Notes: generated by a model from the sequence alone, not told the origin. 64,000 bases of DNA from Maridesulfovibrio salexigens DSM 2638 (GCF_000023445.1 NC_012881.1:1245501-1309500), one strand, 5' to 3'. Shown: positions 16,806 through 26,420, counted from the first letter of the stretch. Made by a program: numbers and translations.

Positions 16806-18545
16806 ATGAACATAAAGGGAATATTCAAGCCGGAATTCTGGGATGCGGACCCCAAGTCCGCAGGACCTTACAAGCAGCTGTTTGACTACAAGCGAATCTG
16901 GCAGCTTTGTATTGGAATCCTTGTTGCGGTATCTCTTGTTCCCATTTTGATTATGGCTTCCATCGATTTCAGCGTCACCCGGGGAGCGATTATATCTGAA
17001 AATACCCTGGAGGCGGCTAGGACTACGTCCAATACCCGCCGTTCGGTTTCTTACTTTCTGGAGGAGCGGAAATCAGCATTACAGCTGCTGGTTGAAATGC
17101 ATGATTTCCGCTCTTTCCATGATCCTGAGAAACTGGGTGAGATGCTGAGTTCATTGAAAAAAAGTTTCGGTGGATTCATTGATCTCGGTGTTATTAACAA
17201 AGCTGGTAAGCAGGTTGCCTATGTTGGTCCTTACAATCTTGAGGGCCGGGAATATGCAGGACAGGACTGGTTCGAGCAGACTGTGGAGCAGGGCATTTAC
17301 ATCAGTGAAGTCTTTCTGGGATTTCGAGATAGCCCGCACCTTGTCATCGCCTTAAAGCATATGCTTGACGAGAAGACCAACCATTTCAAGATTCTGCGTG
17401 CTACTCTCGATACCAAGCAGTTTAACGGAATTCTGTCTTCATTGGTTCTTTCTGCCGGGGAAGATGTCTTTCTGGTGAACAGGGAAGGGATTCTACAAAC
17501 TCCATCCAAATGGAACGGTGAGATTTTCTCAAAGATAGGTTTTGAACTCCCTGAAGAATCCTTCCGTACCAAAGTGGAACAAATTTCTTATCGCAAGGGT
17601 GCTCCGGCCATGGTTGGCTACGCCTATCTTGAAAATACCCCTTTCGTACTTCTCTATGTGAAGACTGAAGCCGAGTACATGGGCGGTTGGCAGAGCTCCC
17701 GCGATACGGTGACCTGGTTCACCATTATCAGTATTGCAGTCATTATTCTGGTTATGTGGGCGGTAGCTTCTTATCTGGTTGATCGTATCTACATAGCTGA
17801 TATGACCCGTTCCAAGGCTTTGCAGCAGATGGAACATCATAATCGCATGGCCTCCATTGGACGTCTGGCTGCCGGGGTGGCTCACGAGATCAATAACCCC
17901 TTGGCTATCATCAATGAAAAAGCCGGACTGCTTAAAGATCTTTTTACTTTCAGCAAGGCTTACGATGCTGATGAGCGGGTTATAGGACTCGTGGATTCAG
18001 TTATCGGTTCTGTTGAACGTTGCGGACGGATTACCAAGCGGCTGCTGGGATTTTCCCGTCAGACCGATATGGAATTTCGTCCGGTTTATCCACGTAAGGT
18101 GATCGATACAGTTCTGAGTTTTCTGGATAAGGAAGCTGAGTATCGCTGCATTGATGTGAGTGTGGACGTGGATGATGGAATTTATGAGGTGGTCACTGAT
18201 AGAGGCAAGCTTGAGCAGGTTTTACTGAACCTGATTAACAATGCCTTTCAGGCCATGAAAGACGGGGGAGCCCTTTGGATCAGGGTTGAGCGTGGAGATG
18301 AAGGGCAAGTGCTGTTTTCAGTGAAAGATAACGGATGTGGCATTCCCGAATCTGACTTGAAAAGAATTTTTGAACCGTTTTATTCAACTAAAAAACAATC
18401 AGGCGGAACCGGGCTGGGATTATCTATTACCTATGGTCTGGTGCAGGATCTTGGCGGTGAAATGAAGGTTCAGAGCCAGCTGGGTAAAGGTACTGAGTTC
18501 AGCTTCATGCTGCCTGTTGTTCCCAATATAAATGGGGAGAGTTAG
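16806..18545 (+). CDS. Membrane sensor histidine kinase of the SulP island
   Basis: 579 residues. A membrane segment lies at about 30-52, an extracytoplasmic Cache-like sensor at about 55-295 (NTRRSVSYFLEERKSALQLLV, then DLGVINKAGKQVAYVGPYNLEG, typical of dCache folds), and a second membrane segment at about 300-325. HisKA follows with GRLAAGVAHEINNPLAIINEKAGLL (phospho-His near 361), and an intact HATPase with NLINNAFQAM, DNGCGI and GGTGLGLS. It is complete, so it is the likely phosphate donor for the receivers around it. GGGGCGGG precedes the ATG; only 24 bases separate it from the upstream gene. Confidence 0.92.
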   Translation: MNIKGIFKPEFWDADPKSAGPYKQLFDYKRIWQLCIGILVAVSLVPILIMASIDFSVTRGAIISENTLEAARTTSNTRRSVSYFLEERKSALQLLVEMHDFRSFHDPEKLGEMLSSLKKSFGGFIDLGVINKAGKQVAYVGPYNLEGREYAGQDWFEQTVEQGIYISEVFLGFRDSPHLVIALKHMLDEKTNHFKILRATLDTKQFNGILSSLVLSAGEDVFLVNREGILQTPSKWNGEIFSKIGFELPEESFRTKVEQISYRKGAPAMVGYAYLENTPFVLLYVKTEAEYMGGWQSSRDTVTWFTIISIAVIILVMWAVASYLVDRIYIADMTRSKALQQMEHHNRMASIGRLAAGVAHEINNPLAIINEKAGLLKDLFTFSKAYDADERVIGLVDSVIGSVERCGRITKRLLGFSRQTDMEFRPVYPRKVIDTVLSFLDKEAEYRCIDVSVDVDDGIYEVVTDRGKLEQVLLNLINNAFQAMKDGGALWIRVERGDEGQVLFSVKDNGCGIPESDLKRIFEPFYSTKKQSGGTGLGLSITYGLVQDLGGEMKVQSQLGKGTEFSFMLPVVPNINGES

Positions 18546-18548
18546 TCG

Positions 18549-18905
18549 ATGAAGATTTTATTGGTTGATGATGAATCAGAACTGGTTTCAGCGTTGGCGG
18601 AAAGACTTTCCTTTAGGGGATTTGATGCTGATTGGGCCTGTTCCGGGGCGGAAGCAATAGATAAAGTTAAAAATAATGAATACGATCTCGCGGTTTTGGA
18701 TGTGAAAATGCCTCGTATGAGCGGGCTGGAGCTCCGGGCCGAGCTGAACAATATTCGTTCAGGTATGAAATATATTTTTCTTTCGGGCCACGGTTCGGAA
18801 GATGATTACAAGGCGGGAGCGGCCGAAGCAGAGTGTTATCTGGTCAAGCCCGTTAAGATTGAAGAGCTGGTGGAAAAGATCAATCTGGCTCTGGGATCTA
18901 AATAA
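18549..18905 (+). CDS. Single-domain response regulator (first of the duplicated pair)
   Basis: 118 residues, a receiver domain and nothing else: LLVDDESELVSALAERLSFRGFDADWACSG, phospho-acceptor Asp near 51 in AVLDVKMPRMSG, the Ser/Thr switch in FLSGHGSEDD, and Lys in YLVKPVK. It follows the kinase gene by three bases. Its N-terminal helix matches the receivers at 15567 and 19595, suggesting duplication within the island. Without an output domain it must act by protein contact or phosphate relay. Confidence 0.93.
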   Translation: MKILLVDDESELVSALAERLSFRGFDADWACSGAEAIDKVKNNEYDLAVLDVKMPRMSGLELRAELNNIRSGMKYIFLSGHGSEDDYKAGAAEAECYLVKPVKIEELVEKINLALGSK

Positions 18906-18925
18906 ACATCCACAAGGAGTATCGC

Positions 18926-19558
18926 ATGGGAGCATCAGCACAGCATAAAGACCGTGACGGACTCTGCTTTTTCGGGCAGATCAGCGCGGCTATTTCCCAT
19001 GACCTCAAGAATGTCTTGGCAATCATCAATGAAGATGCCGGCCTGTTGCAGGATTTTTCACTCATGGCTGCGCAGGGCATGGAACTTGATCCCCAACGGC
19101 TGATTAAGTTGGCTGAGAAAATTCAGGGGCAGGTCAAAAGAGGTGACGGAATCATCAAAAACATGAATCGGTTTGCGCATAGTGTGGACCTTCCGGTATG
19201 TGATGTTGATTTCCGCGAACTCACGGAACTGGTTATTTCCCTGTTGACCCGCATGGCCTCACGTAAGTGTGTCACTGTCACTCTCAAAGAAGGTGAACAG
19301 GTCAACGGCAAGGGCGACCCGTTTACTATCCAGATGCTCATGGCTAAAGCTCTTGAGTATTCTATGGATAGTGCCGGCAGGGATGGAAAACTTGGCATCG
19401 AGGTAAGCTCTGTAGGTGGCGTTAATGCCGTAGCAATTTCAGGATTGAGTGAAGTCCTTTCTGAAGAACAACTTGCAGAGCTTGAATCAATTTCCGTTAA
19501 AGCGGGTGCTAAATCCGCATATGTCCAGCAGGACAATATATTAACTCTTAATTTTTAA
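18926..19558 (+). CDS. Histidine-kinase-like protein lacking a working ATP site
   Basis: 210 residues. The dimerisation and phospho-acceptor region is well preserved (FGQISAAISHDLKNVLAIINEDAGLL, His near 26) and closely matches NPLAIINEKAGLL of the kinase at 16806. The region that should be the HATPase (about 110-210) lacks the N box Asn, the DxGxG motif and the GTGLGL loop. It has no membrane segment. It is therefore likely a phosphotransfer or scaffold protein derived from a kinase, with a phosphorylatable histidine but dependent on a partner for phosphate. It sits between two receivers, 20 bases after one and 36 before the next. Confidence 0.8.
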   Translation: MGASAQHKDRDGLCFFGQISAAISHDLKNVLAIINEDAGLLQDFSLMAAQGMELDPQRLIKLAEKIQGQVKRGDGIIKNMNRFAHSVDLPVCDVDFRELTELVISLLTRMASRKCVTVTLKEGEQVNGKGDPFTIQMLMAKALEYSMDSAGRDGKLGIEVSSVGGVNAVAISGLSEVLSEEQLAELESISVKAGAKSAYVQQDNILTLNF

Positions 19559-19594
19559 TTACTTTAAACTGCTTCATGCAGGTGGAGAGAAAAG

Positions 19595-20023
19595 ATGGCA
19601 GAAAAAGTACTTCTGGTTGATGACGAAAAGGAATTTGTTGAAGGTTTGGCTGAACGTATGGAACTGCGCGGTATGAATGTAACCGCATGTACCAATCCGC
19701 AGGAAGCTCTCGACAAGGTTGATTCTGAAACTTTCGATGCAATTGTACTCGATCTCCAGATGCCCGGAATCGATGGTATCGAAGCCCTTAAGCACATCAG
19801 AAAGTCCAGACCCGAAATGCAGGTTATCCTGCTTAGCGGTCACGCAACCGTAGAGAAAGGCATTGAGGCAATGAAACTCGGCGCGATGGATTTTGTTGAA
19901 AAGCCTGCCGACATCAACGTGTTGACCGACAAGATCAAGAAAGCACAGGCTAAGAAGATGATCCTCGTGGAAGAAAAGACCGAGGAAAAAGTTAAGGATA
20001 TTCTGAGCCACAAGGGCTGGTAA
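19595..20023 (+). CDS. Response regulator receiver with charged C-terminal tail
   Basis: 142 residues. The receiver domain is standard (LLVDDEKEFVEGLAERMELRGMN, phospho-acceptor Asp near 53 in IVLDLQMPGIDGIEAL, LLSGHATVEKG, and Lys in EKPAD). A 20-residue Lys/Glu-rich tail ends in HKGW and has no DNA-binding features. It resembles the receiver part of the 15567 protein more than receivers elsewhere in the window. It is the last gene before a strong terminator, so it closes the transcription unit begun by the TetR gene. Confidence 0.92.
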   Translation: MAEKVLLVDDEKEFVEGLAERMELRGMNVTACTNPQEALDKVDSETFDAIVLDLQMPGIDGIEALKHIRKSRPEMQVILLSGHATVEKGIEAMKLGAMDFVEKPADINVLTDKIKKAQAKKMILVEEKTEEKVKDILSHKGW

Positions 20024-20051
20024 ACTAAATAGTATATTACTGACTATAAAC

Positions 20052-20092
20052 AAAAAAAGCCCCCTACTCTTTTGGAGTAGGGGGCTTTTTTT
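20052..20092 (+). terminator. Intrinsic terminator closing the SulP island
   Basis: A perfect stem, GCCCCCTACTC pairing with GAGTAGGGGGC, is flanked by seven A and seven T residues. The A-tract also allows it to work for minus-strand transcripts. Confidence 0.95.
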
Positions 20093-20276
20093 GTTTATGT
20101 TCATCAGTGGATGTTTATATCTGTCGTATTTATAGGCTGTTATGAGTCGAATCACCGGTGAGGGAAAAATTATAACACGATTTGTTTTGCTCCGGCAGAA
20201 TGGCTGTGCTAGAGCTCCGGACAATTTGCTTCTCACAGAAGTGGTATACTTATAATTATTATACAAAGAGGTTAGA

Positions 20277-22679
20277 ATGTTAAAAATACGTACTCAACTT
20301 ATTCTGGGGTTCGGAGCTGTCCTTACCCTGCTTCTAGTTCTAGGAGGAAGCACCTATGTTCTGAATTTGAAAAGTATAGCAACTTCCAAAGAGATTGCTG
20401 AGGACGATGTTCCGGGTGCGATCTGTTATCTTCTGCTACTTGATAAAATTGGTGATATGCAGACCTGTGTTCTGGAATATTTGTCTGGTGAAGTCGAAGA
20501 GGCTCAGGGGTTTAAAGAAAACCATAGGGAATTGAATTCGCGCTTTGCGGCTTTAGTCAAACTGGAGTCAAATCATTCCGAAGAAGTTGCAAAGGTTAAA
20601 CAGATATCGGGACTTATAGATTCTTTTGCAGATTCTGCAGAGAGGGAAGTTTTTCGAGCCTACAATCCCGAAACGGAAAAGTGGGCTTACGGCAAAGCGA
20701 AAGAAATTGAAGAAACTCTGGGTACTGAGTTGGAAGATATTCTGGATCGGTTAAAAGACGAAGAATATGAAAACGGGATGAAGGCCGCCAGCATTGATGA
20801 GATAAGAAACCAGTTTTTACCAGGCTTGAAATACTATTATGAAATGGTTGATGAGACAGAGGATATGCTTGGCTCAATCAGAGGTTATGTCTCTGGGACA
20901 GAAACCAAGAAATCTTTCGAAAAAGATGCAGATTCGTTTCGTGCGTTTCTTAAAGAAATAAAGAAATTCGATCATGCGCCTGAAGAGCTGGTCGAATTTG
21001 AACGTATAGAAAAAATATTTCTGGCAATAGAATCTGAAGCGCAGAATATTTTTAACAAGTATGATCCACAGTCCCGCCAGCGTGCGATTGATGCCGCCGA
21101 TGTCATGGAAAATGATATTTTCGACAAGTTGGAAACTATCTTGGACACTTCTGCACACGAAGAAGTTGCGGAAGCAAAAACTGCACTTTTTGATTTAGAG
21201 GATTCTTTAAATAAAGTGAATTTGGTGGTGATTGTTGTAACTGCTGTTTCATTTTTGCTCGGTGTAATAATCACTTTGTTGATCACCAGACGCCTCAACT
21301 GTCAACTCGGAGGAATCCGTGACTTTGCCGGTAAGGTTGCAGCCGGAGATCTGAATGCTAAGCTTGAGGGTGATCATCCCGCAGAGTTGGAGTCAGTTAA
21401 GGTTGAAATTGAACGGATGGTAATTAATCTCAAGCAGCGTTTGGGCTATGCTCAGGGTGTACTGGACGGAATCTCTGCACGTTTTCCTGTATTGACTCTT
21501 GATTCCGATGGAAAAATTAATTTCACAAACAAGATGTTGCTGGATGCGTACGGGCATAGCGGAAGTCCTGAATCCTATAAGGGTAAAATGCTTTCCGCCA
21601 TTGATGCCGATTACCATAATTCTCCTGTTTTGGAGGCTTTGAAATCGCGTCGGATGGCACAGCAGGAATTGACTGTTCGAGCCGGTAATGAGGATCATAT
21701 CCTAGAAGTAAACGCCAACCCAGTTTTTGATTTGGATAACAATCTAATGGGAGTCTTCTGTGTCTTTTATGATCTTACTCCCATTAGAAAACAGCAGAAA
21801 GAAATTGAAGATAAAAACATATTGATGGCGGATATTGCAGAGCAGGCAACAGGAATAACCGATCTGGTTTCCCGTGAGTCCGATAAGTTGGCTGTGCAGG
21901 TCTCTCAAACAAGTCAGGGCGCGCTTCGCCAGAGTGACCGTACTTCTGAAACTGCTACGGCTATGGAAGAGATGAATGCCACTGTCATTGAGGTGGCCCG
22001 CAATGCCTCGGATGCAGCACATAATGCATCATCTGCAAGGGATGCTGCTTCCAGCGGAGCAGACATGATTCAGAGTCTGATTTCATCCATTACTGATGTT
22101 TATGCCGAGATGGATCTTCTGCGCAATAATATGGATGATCTCGGTACTCAGGCACAGGACATCGGAGCGATCATTACCGTGATCGAAGATATCTCTGACC
22201 AGACTAACCTGCTGGCATTGAATGCTGCTATTGAGGCTGCCCGTGCTGGGGAGGCCGGACGCGGTTTTGCCGTGGTTGCGGACGAAGTACGCAAGCTGGC
22301 AGAAAAGAGTATGGATGCCACCAAGGAAGTTGCTCAGGCTATCTCAAATATTCAGATCGGAACTACGGCGAGCATAGAAGCCACCGGAAATGCGACCCAA
22401 TCCGTTGAGCACAGCACAAAGCTTGCTGAGGAATCCGGCAAAGTTCTTGATTCTATTGTGGGAATTGTCGGTGAAACCGCGGTTCAGGTAGAATCCATTG
22501 CTGCTGCCAGTGAAGAACAGTCCGCAGCCAGTGAAGAAGTTACTCATGCTATGGATGAGATAAACACAATCTCAGGTGAGACAGCTAAATCCATGCAGCA
22601 TGCGGCATCGACAGTTGAATCTGTTGCCCATAACGCTCAGGAGTTGAAATCACTGATCTCACAGTTGAAGAAAAGCTAA
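20277..22679 (+). CDS. Methyl-accepting chemotaxis protein with HAMP and PAS domains
   Basis: 800 residues. The first membrane segment is at about 8-28. A long helical extracytoplasmic domain spans about 29-312 (helical-bundle type by its length and heptads). The second membrane segment is at 313-337 and a HAMP domain at about 338-390. A PAS domain lies at about 400-500 and the MCP signalling domain at about 520-800, with the conserved hairpin [46 protein letters not shown] precedes the ATG. No cheA, cheW or cheB is beside it, so it feeds a chemotaxis core encoded elsewhere, probably together with the CheV proteins at 47783 and 54757. The ligand is unknown. Confidence 0.93.
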   Translation: MLKIRTQLILGFGAVLTLLLVLGGSTYVLNLKSIATSKEIAEDDVPGAICYLLLLDKIGDMQTCVLEYLSGEVEEAQGFKENHRELNSRFAALVKLESNHSEEVAKVKQISGLIDSFADSAEREVFRAYNPETEKWAYGKAKEIEETLGTELEDILDRLKDEEYENGMKAASIDEIRNQFLPGLKYYYEMVDETEDMLGSIRGYVSGTETKKSFEKDADSFRAFLKEIKKFDHAPEELVEFERIEKIFLAIESEAQNIFNKYDPQSRQRAIDAADVMENDIFDKLETILDTSAHEEVAEAKTALFDLEDSLNKVNLVVIVVTAVSFLLGVIITLLITRRLNCQLGGIRDFAGKVAAGDLNAKLEGDHPAELESVKVEIERMVINLKQRLGYAQGVLDGISARFPVLTLDSDGKINFTNKMLLDAYGHSGSPESYKGKMLSAIDADYHNSPVLEALKSRRMAQQELTVRAGNEDHILEVNANPVFDLDNNLMGVFCVFYDLTPIRKQQKEIEDKNILMADIAEQATGITDLVSRESDKLAVQVSQTSQGALRQSDRTSETATAMEEMNATVIEVARNASDAAHNASSARDAASSGADMIQSLISSITDVYAEMDLLRNNMDDLGTQAQDIGAIITVIEDISDQTNLLALNAAIEAARAGEAGRGFAVVADEVRKLAEKSMDATKEVAQAISNIQIGTTASIEATGNATQSVEHSTKLAEESGKVLDSIVGIVGETAVQVESIAAASEEQSAASEEVTHAMDEINTISGETAKSMQHAASTVESVAHNAQELKSLISQLKKS

Positions 22680-22698
22680 GTTAAATGTGATTAAAGTC

Positions 22699-22730
22699 AT
22701 CCGGCGGAGTTTTTGCTTCGCCGGATTTTT
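22699..22730. terminator. Terminator between converging chemoreceptor and ATPase genes
   Basis: The stem ATCCGGCG pairs with CGCCGGAT and is followed by a T-run on the plus side. It lies between the stop at 22679 and the minus-strand stop at 22742. Confidence 0.85.
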
Positions 22731-22741
22731 ATTTTGTTCAT

Positions 22742-23872
22742 TTAAAATGCCTGTCGCAACCAAACTCTAAAAACAGGATCAACAATCCCCCAGTGTTTGT
22801 CGGCATTCTGCTCAATCAAATCCTGTTCACTGAGAAATTTGCGGGCTGATTGTACTCCGCCGAGAGTAAGGTTGTAGGCTTGCAGGAAGCTGTTTGAAGT
22901 GAGGGCCGCTTCTCCTTCAGCAGCAATGGCGCGGAGCAGCTTGAGCTGTCCTGTACTCATTCCTTGAATGATTCCTTGATACCCGTAGCGTTCGTTTTCA
23001 AGCAGAGTATCGTATGCTTTTGCTACGTCCTGTTTGGTGCATTCTTTATCGCAGAGTTCAAAAGTTCGGTAGGCCAGAGCTTGCAGGTAATAAGGATATT
23101 GTTCGACCTTCTGCGTTATTTCTCTGGCAATGTCTTGAGAACATTTTTTACCGGCCTGCGCGAATTGTTCTACTATAAATTCTACACTTTCATCTTCCGG
23201 CAGGGGGGTGAGTTCCATCATGATTGCACTCTGGTAAAAAGGTCTGCCCCTGTTGTTGAAAATATCGAGCAGTACCCGGCGGCGGCTGCCAAGAAAAATG
23301 TATGAAGCTTTGTGGCGTTGGATGTGTTCACGAAGCAGGGCTTCTACACGAGGCTCCTTAATGTCTACTATATCCTGAAATTCATCCAGAGCAATGCAGA
23401 CCTGAAAGTCTTCCTTTTCGAGGAAACTACCCACTTCATCCATTATCGTTTCGAGGGCAACTATGGGATCAAGCTGACGTTTAGCCAGTTGCACTTCTAT
23501 TGATGGAATCCCGGTTACCGGATCAAATGTGAATGATGTCTGAATTGACGGGAAGTGGGCCAGCCACCTTTTTCCCTTTTCAAGTATGGATTCGTATTCA
23601 TCCAGTCCGTTGATGATAGCTTTTGCTAACCTGTGTACCAGATCTTCCACTGAAACCAGTCGCATGAATTGGGCGTAAATCACGCAGATATTTTCCGAAC
23701 TCAGACTGTGCTGCACGCGCTTGACCAGCGAGGTCTTGCCGTAGCGTCTGGGTGCGAAAAGAACAGCGTTCATGCCGTTTCGACCGTGACTGGTAAGTTC
23801 GCGCAATTCATCCACGCGGTTACAGAATGGTTGGTCCGGTTCCAGAATGTCGGTATGAAATGGGTTTCTCAT
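22742..23872 (-). CDS. Archaeal-type AAA ATPase (ATPase_2 family) with C-terminal winged-helix region
   Basis: 376 residues from ATG 23872. The N terminus (MRNPFHTDILEPDQPFCNRVDELREL) and the Walker A variant FAPRRYGKTSLVKRV are typical of the PF01637-like STAND/AAA ATPases. Walker B is ICIALDEFQDI. The C-terminal part (about 300-376) reads as a winged helix (MSTGQLKLLRAIAAEGE...SVQSARKFLSEQDLIEQN). The biological role of the family is poorly known. No ribosome site precedes the ATG, and the region upstream is filled by ACTATTGT-type repeats, so the mRNA may be leaderless and the gene may control itself. It lies 100 bp downstream of hypF on the same strand. Confidence 0.85.
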   Translation of the reverse strand: MRNPFHTDILEPDQPFCNRVDELRELTSHGRNGMNAVLFAPRRYGKTSLVKRVQHSLSSENICVIYAQFMRLVSVEDLVHRLAKAIINGLDEYESILEKGKRWLAHFPSIQTSFTFDPVTGIPSIEVQLAKRQLDPIVALETIMDEVGSFLEKEDFQVCIALDEFQDIVDIKEPRVEALLREHIQRHKASYIFLGSRRRVLLDIFNNRGRPFYQSAIMMELTPLPEDESVEFIVEQFAQAGKKCSQDIAREITQKVEQYPYYLQALAYRTFELCDKECTKQDVAKAYDTLLENERYGYQGIIQGMSTGQLKLLRAIAAEGEAALTSNSFLQAYNLTLGGVQSARKFLSEQDLIEQNADKHWGIVDPVFRVWLRQAF

Positions 23873-23966
23873 AACTATTGTTTTTAAATTATTGTAAAGC
23901 AATAGTCAAAACTATTGTAAAACAATTATTAAAGTACAATAGTAAGGATTATTCAAAAACAATAGT
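23873..23966. repeat. Array of seven ACTATTGT/ACAATAGT motifs before the ATPase gene
   Basis: Forward or reverse copies of ACTATTGT start at 23874, 23888 (variant), 23899 (variant), 23911, 23922 (variant), 23936 and 23959. Spacing is mostly 11-14 bp, about one helical turn. Two adjacent inverted pairs (23888-23906 and 23911-23929) sit between an outer pair, AACTATTGTTTTT and AAAAACAATAGTT. A minus-strand TTGACT (23909-23904) and TAAAAA (23886-23881), spaced 17, lie within the array, so the repeats overlap the likely promoter. A cooperative operator is the simplest reading. Confidence 0.75.
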
Positions 23967-23972
23967 TATCGA

Positions 23973-26315
23973 CTATCCCCTGTTAAGAAGCAGCTGCCCA
24001 TAAACTGCCTGTCCGAGTGAAATGCATCCGTCATTGGGCGGAAGGTAGCGGTGGACCAGTGGAGTCAAACCACGCTTTTGAAGTTCCTCTGGAAGCTCTA
24101 CGGCGATGGTCAGGTTTTGCATAACCCCGCCGCTTAGACCAACTGTTTTGATTCCGGTTTGAGCGGCAATCTGCTCTGCACAATCGGCAAGTCCCACTAT
24201 CAGTCCGCGATGGAAACGGCGGCTGATGATTGCTGGTGAAATTCTGTTTTGGAAATCTGTGAAAGCCTGTTTGAAAAGCTCTCCAGTGCAGATTTCGTAA
24301 GGTTCGGCTGTTTCATCTAGCGGGCAGTCATAAACTCCTTGGTCATCCATATCCTGAACCTTTTCAAGGATGATTGCCGCCTGCCCTTCGTAAGATATGG
24401 CTGGGCAGAGTTCTAGCATGGCTGAGACTGCGTCAAAAAGGCGTCCGCAACTGCTGGTCGGCGGGCAGTTAATATTCTTTTCAAGGATTTGATCAAACAT
24501 TTTCAGACCGCCTTGAAATTGTTTCGGTATTGCAATCTGATCCGGGTCAAGGCCGAGGTCTTTTGCAGCTGCACGGGCAATGCGCCAGGGTTCTCGTACA
24601 GCTGCTTCTCCTCCGGGGAGGCGTAGGTGGCTAAAACGGGCAAGCCGTTTGTGCTCCAGTTTTTCGTTATCAACCAGCAGACATTCACCGCCCCAGATGG
24701 TGCGGTCTTCCCCCAGTCCGGTCCCATCTAAGGCTAGTCCCAGTGCCGGGCCCTGATGCTTGTTCTCGGCAAGTACGGAGTGGATATGGGCGTAATGGTG
24801 CTGTAATGCTGCTGTTTTGATTTCCTCTGCATGTGAAATTTCTTCGGCAAATCCTGTCGTCAGGTAATCGGGGTGTAAATCGTGGACAATAAGTTCCGGT
24901 TTAACCTTAAGGATGGATTGCAGGTGCATCCGTATTTCTTTCCAGAAATTGGCAGTCTCAAGGTTTTGCATATCACCTATATGCTGACTGCTGAATGCTT
25001 GATCTCCTTTGGTCAAACAAAGGGTGTTCTTTAGTTCCGGTCCGGTTCCCAGAACGCATGGTCCTTCCTGTGCAAGAAAAACAGGGGATGGAGTGTAACC
25101 TCTGGCTCTGCGCATGAAGACTGTGCGTGATTCAGATTCACCGTTAAATTCGGGTACAGAACGTGCTACCGAATCATCTACCCTGATAAGGATATCACGG
25201 TTATGGAAGAGGAATACGTCTACGATATGAGGCAGTCTTTTCAGGGCTTCGCGGTTACCAATGCAAATGGGAGCGGAACTCATGTTGCCTGAAGTCATAA
25301 CCAGCGCTGACGGAAGATCGGAATCATTCAAGGTTGAGACATATTTAAGCAATACCTGATGCAACGGGGTGTAAGGCACCATTAAACCGATGAAGTCTGT
25401 GTCCGGTGCAATTTCCGGAGCAAGGGAATAATTATCGCCTTTGGGTGCCAGCACGATGGGGCGCTGCAAACCTTCCAGAAGTTCTATGTCGTTGTCGGTG
25501 AGGTCTGCTAGTTTGCGTGCTTCGTCAACATCGCGGACCATAACAGCCAGTGGCTTGTCGGGGCGGTTTTTACGTTCGCGCAAAGTACGCACGGCATCAG
25601 GATTGGATGCATCACATACAAGATGAAATCCGCCGAGGCCCTTCACTCCGGCGACTTTCCCGCCTGCAAGCAGTTTTGCCAGTTCGCGCAGAGCTATGCC
25701 CGGTCCGGCAAGATCATTACCCTCGTTATCGGTCAACCAGACCTTCGGTCCGCAATCAGCGCAGGCATTGGGCTGGGCATGGAAGCGGCGATCCAGCGGA
25801 TCCTCATACTCTGTGCGGCAGTCATCACAAAGTTCAAAGCAGGCCATGGAAGTGACCGGACGATCATATGGAATTGATTTGGTAATTGTATAGCGCGGGC
25901 CGCAATTGGTGCAGTTGGTGAACGGGTATTCGTAGCGGCGATTCCGCGGATCATTCATGTCTGCAAAACAGTCCGGGCAGGTCGCCACATCCGGGCTTAT
26001 CAGTACGCAATGTCCTTCTCCGACAGTTGAGGCCAGAATGCAGAATTGTTCTTCACCTTCGACAACTGCAAGATTTTCCTTTTCCAGCGAAACTATACGG
26101 GCCAGTCTTGGCAGGTCGTCCTTAAAGCTTTGGTCAAAGCCGTTGAGTGCATCTTCACTTCCCTGCAATTCTATGAGCACACCTTCCGGACTGTTCAGTA
26201 CTGTGCCGGAAAGTTTGTGTTTGAGTGCTGTCTTGTAAACAAAGGGCCTGAAACCAACTCCCTGCACCTGTCCGGTGACAGTGAGGAGTCTTCGGGAAAT
26301 TCTGTTGTCGGTCAT
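23973..26315 (-). CDS. hypF: Carbamoyltransferase HypF, [NiFe]-hydrogenase maturation
   Basis: 780 residues, full length. In order: an acylphosphatase domain (VTGQVQGVGFRPFVYK, residues about 10-100); two zinc-finger motifs (CPDCFADMNDP...CTNC and CDDCRTEYEDP...CADC, about 108-195); a YrdC/Sua5 domain (about 205-395); and the Kae1-like C-terminal domain with the HYAHIHSV metal site and DGTGLGEDRTIWGGE. HypF converts carbamoyl phosphate and ATP into a carbamoyl adenylate and passes it to the C-terminal cysteine of HypE, the source of the CN ligands. Its partners hypD and hypE are 23 kb away at 49492-51595, so the set is split here. Confidence 0.96.
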   Translation of the reverse strand: MTDNRISRRLLTVTGQVQGVGFRPFVYKTALKHKLSGTVLNSPEGVLIELQGSEDALNGFDQSFKDDLPRLARIVSLEKENLAVVEGEEQFCILASTVGEGHCVLISPDVATCPDCFADMNDPRNRRYEYPFTNCTNCGPRYTITKSIPYDRPVTSMACFELCDDCRTEYEDPLDRRFHAQPNACADCGPKVWLTDNEGNDLAGPGIALRELAKLLAGGKVAGVKGLGGFHLVCDASNPDAVRTLRERKNRPDKPLAVMVRDVDEARKLADLTDNDIELLEGLQRPIVLAPKGDNYSLAPEIAPDTDFIGLMVPYTPLHQVLLKYVSTLNDSDLPSALVMTSGNMSSAPICIGNREALKRLPHIVDVFLFHNRDILIRVDDSVARSVPEFNGESESRTVFMRRARGYTPSPVFLAQEGPCVLGTGPELKNTLCLTKGDQAFSSQHIGDMQNLETANFWKEIRMHLQSILKVKPELIVHDLHPDYLTTGFAEEISHAEEIKTAALQHHYAHIHSVLAENKHQGPALGLALDGTGLGEDRTIWGGECLLVDNEKLEHKRLARFSHLRLPGGEAAVREPWRIARAAAKDLGLDPDQIAIPKQFQGGLKMFDQILEKNINCPPTSSCGRLFDAVSAMLELCPAISYEGQAAIILEKVQDMDDQGVYDCPLDETAEPYEICTGELFKQAFTDFQNRISPAIISRRFHRGLIVGLADCAEQIAAQTGIKTVGLSGGVMQNLTIAVELPEELQKRGLTPLVHRYLPPNDGCISLGQAVYGQLLLNRG

Positions 26316-26420
26316 CTTATGAAAATCACTTTGTTAATAATTTGTACAAGCTGTCAGCGCAGGTTATGAAGCATAATAAATTTTCTTGGCCCTTGGCGGA
26401 TACCGAAGGTTAAATCAAAA

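Noticed and set aside
23873-23966. CRISPR array or phage attachment site at the ACTATTGT repeats
   Set aside because: Units are 8 bp, spacing is 3-15 bp of AT-rich sequence and orientation alternates; no cas genes, tRNA or integrase is present.
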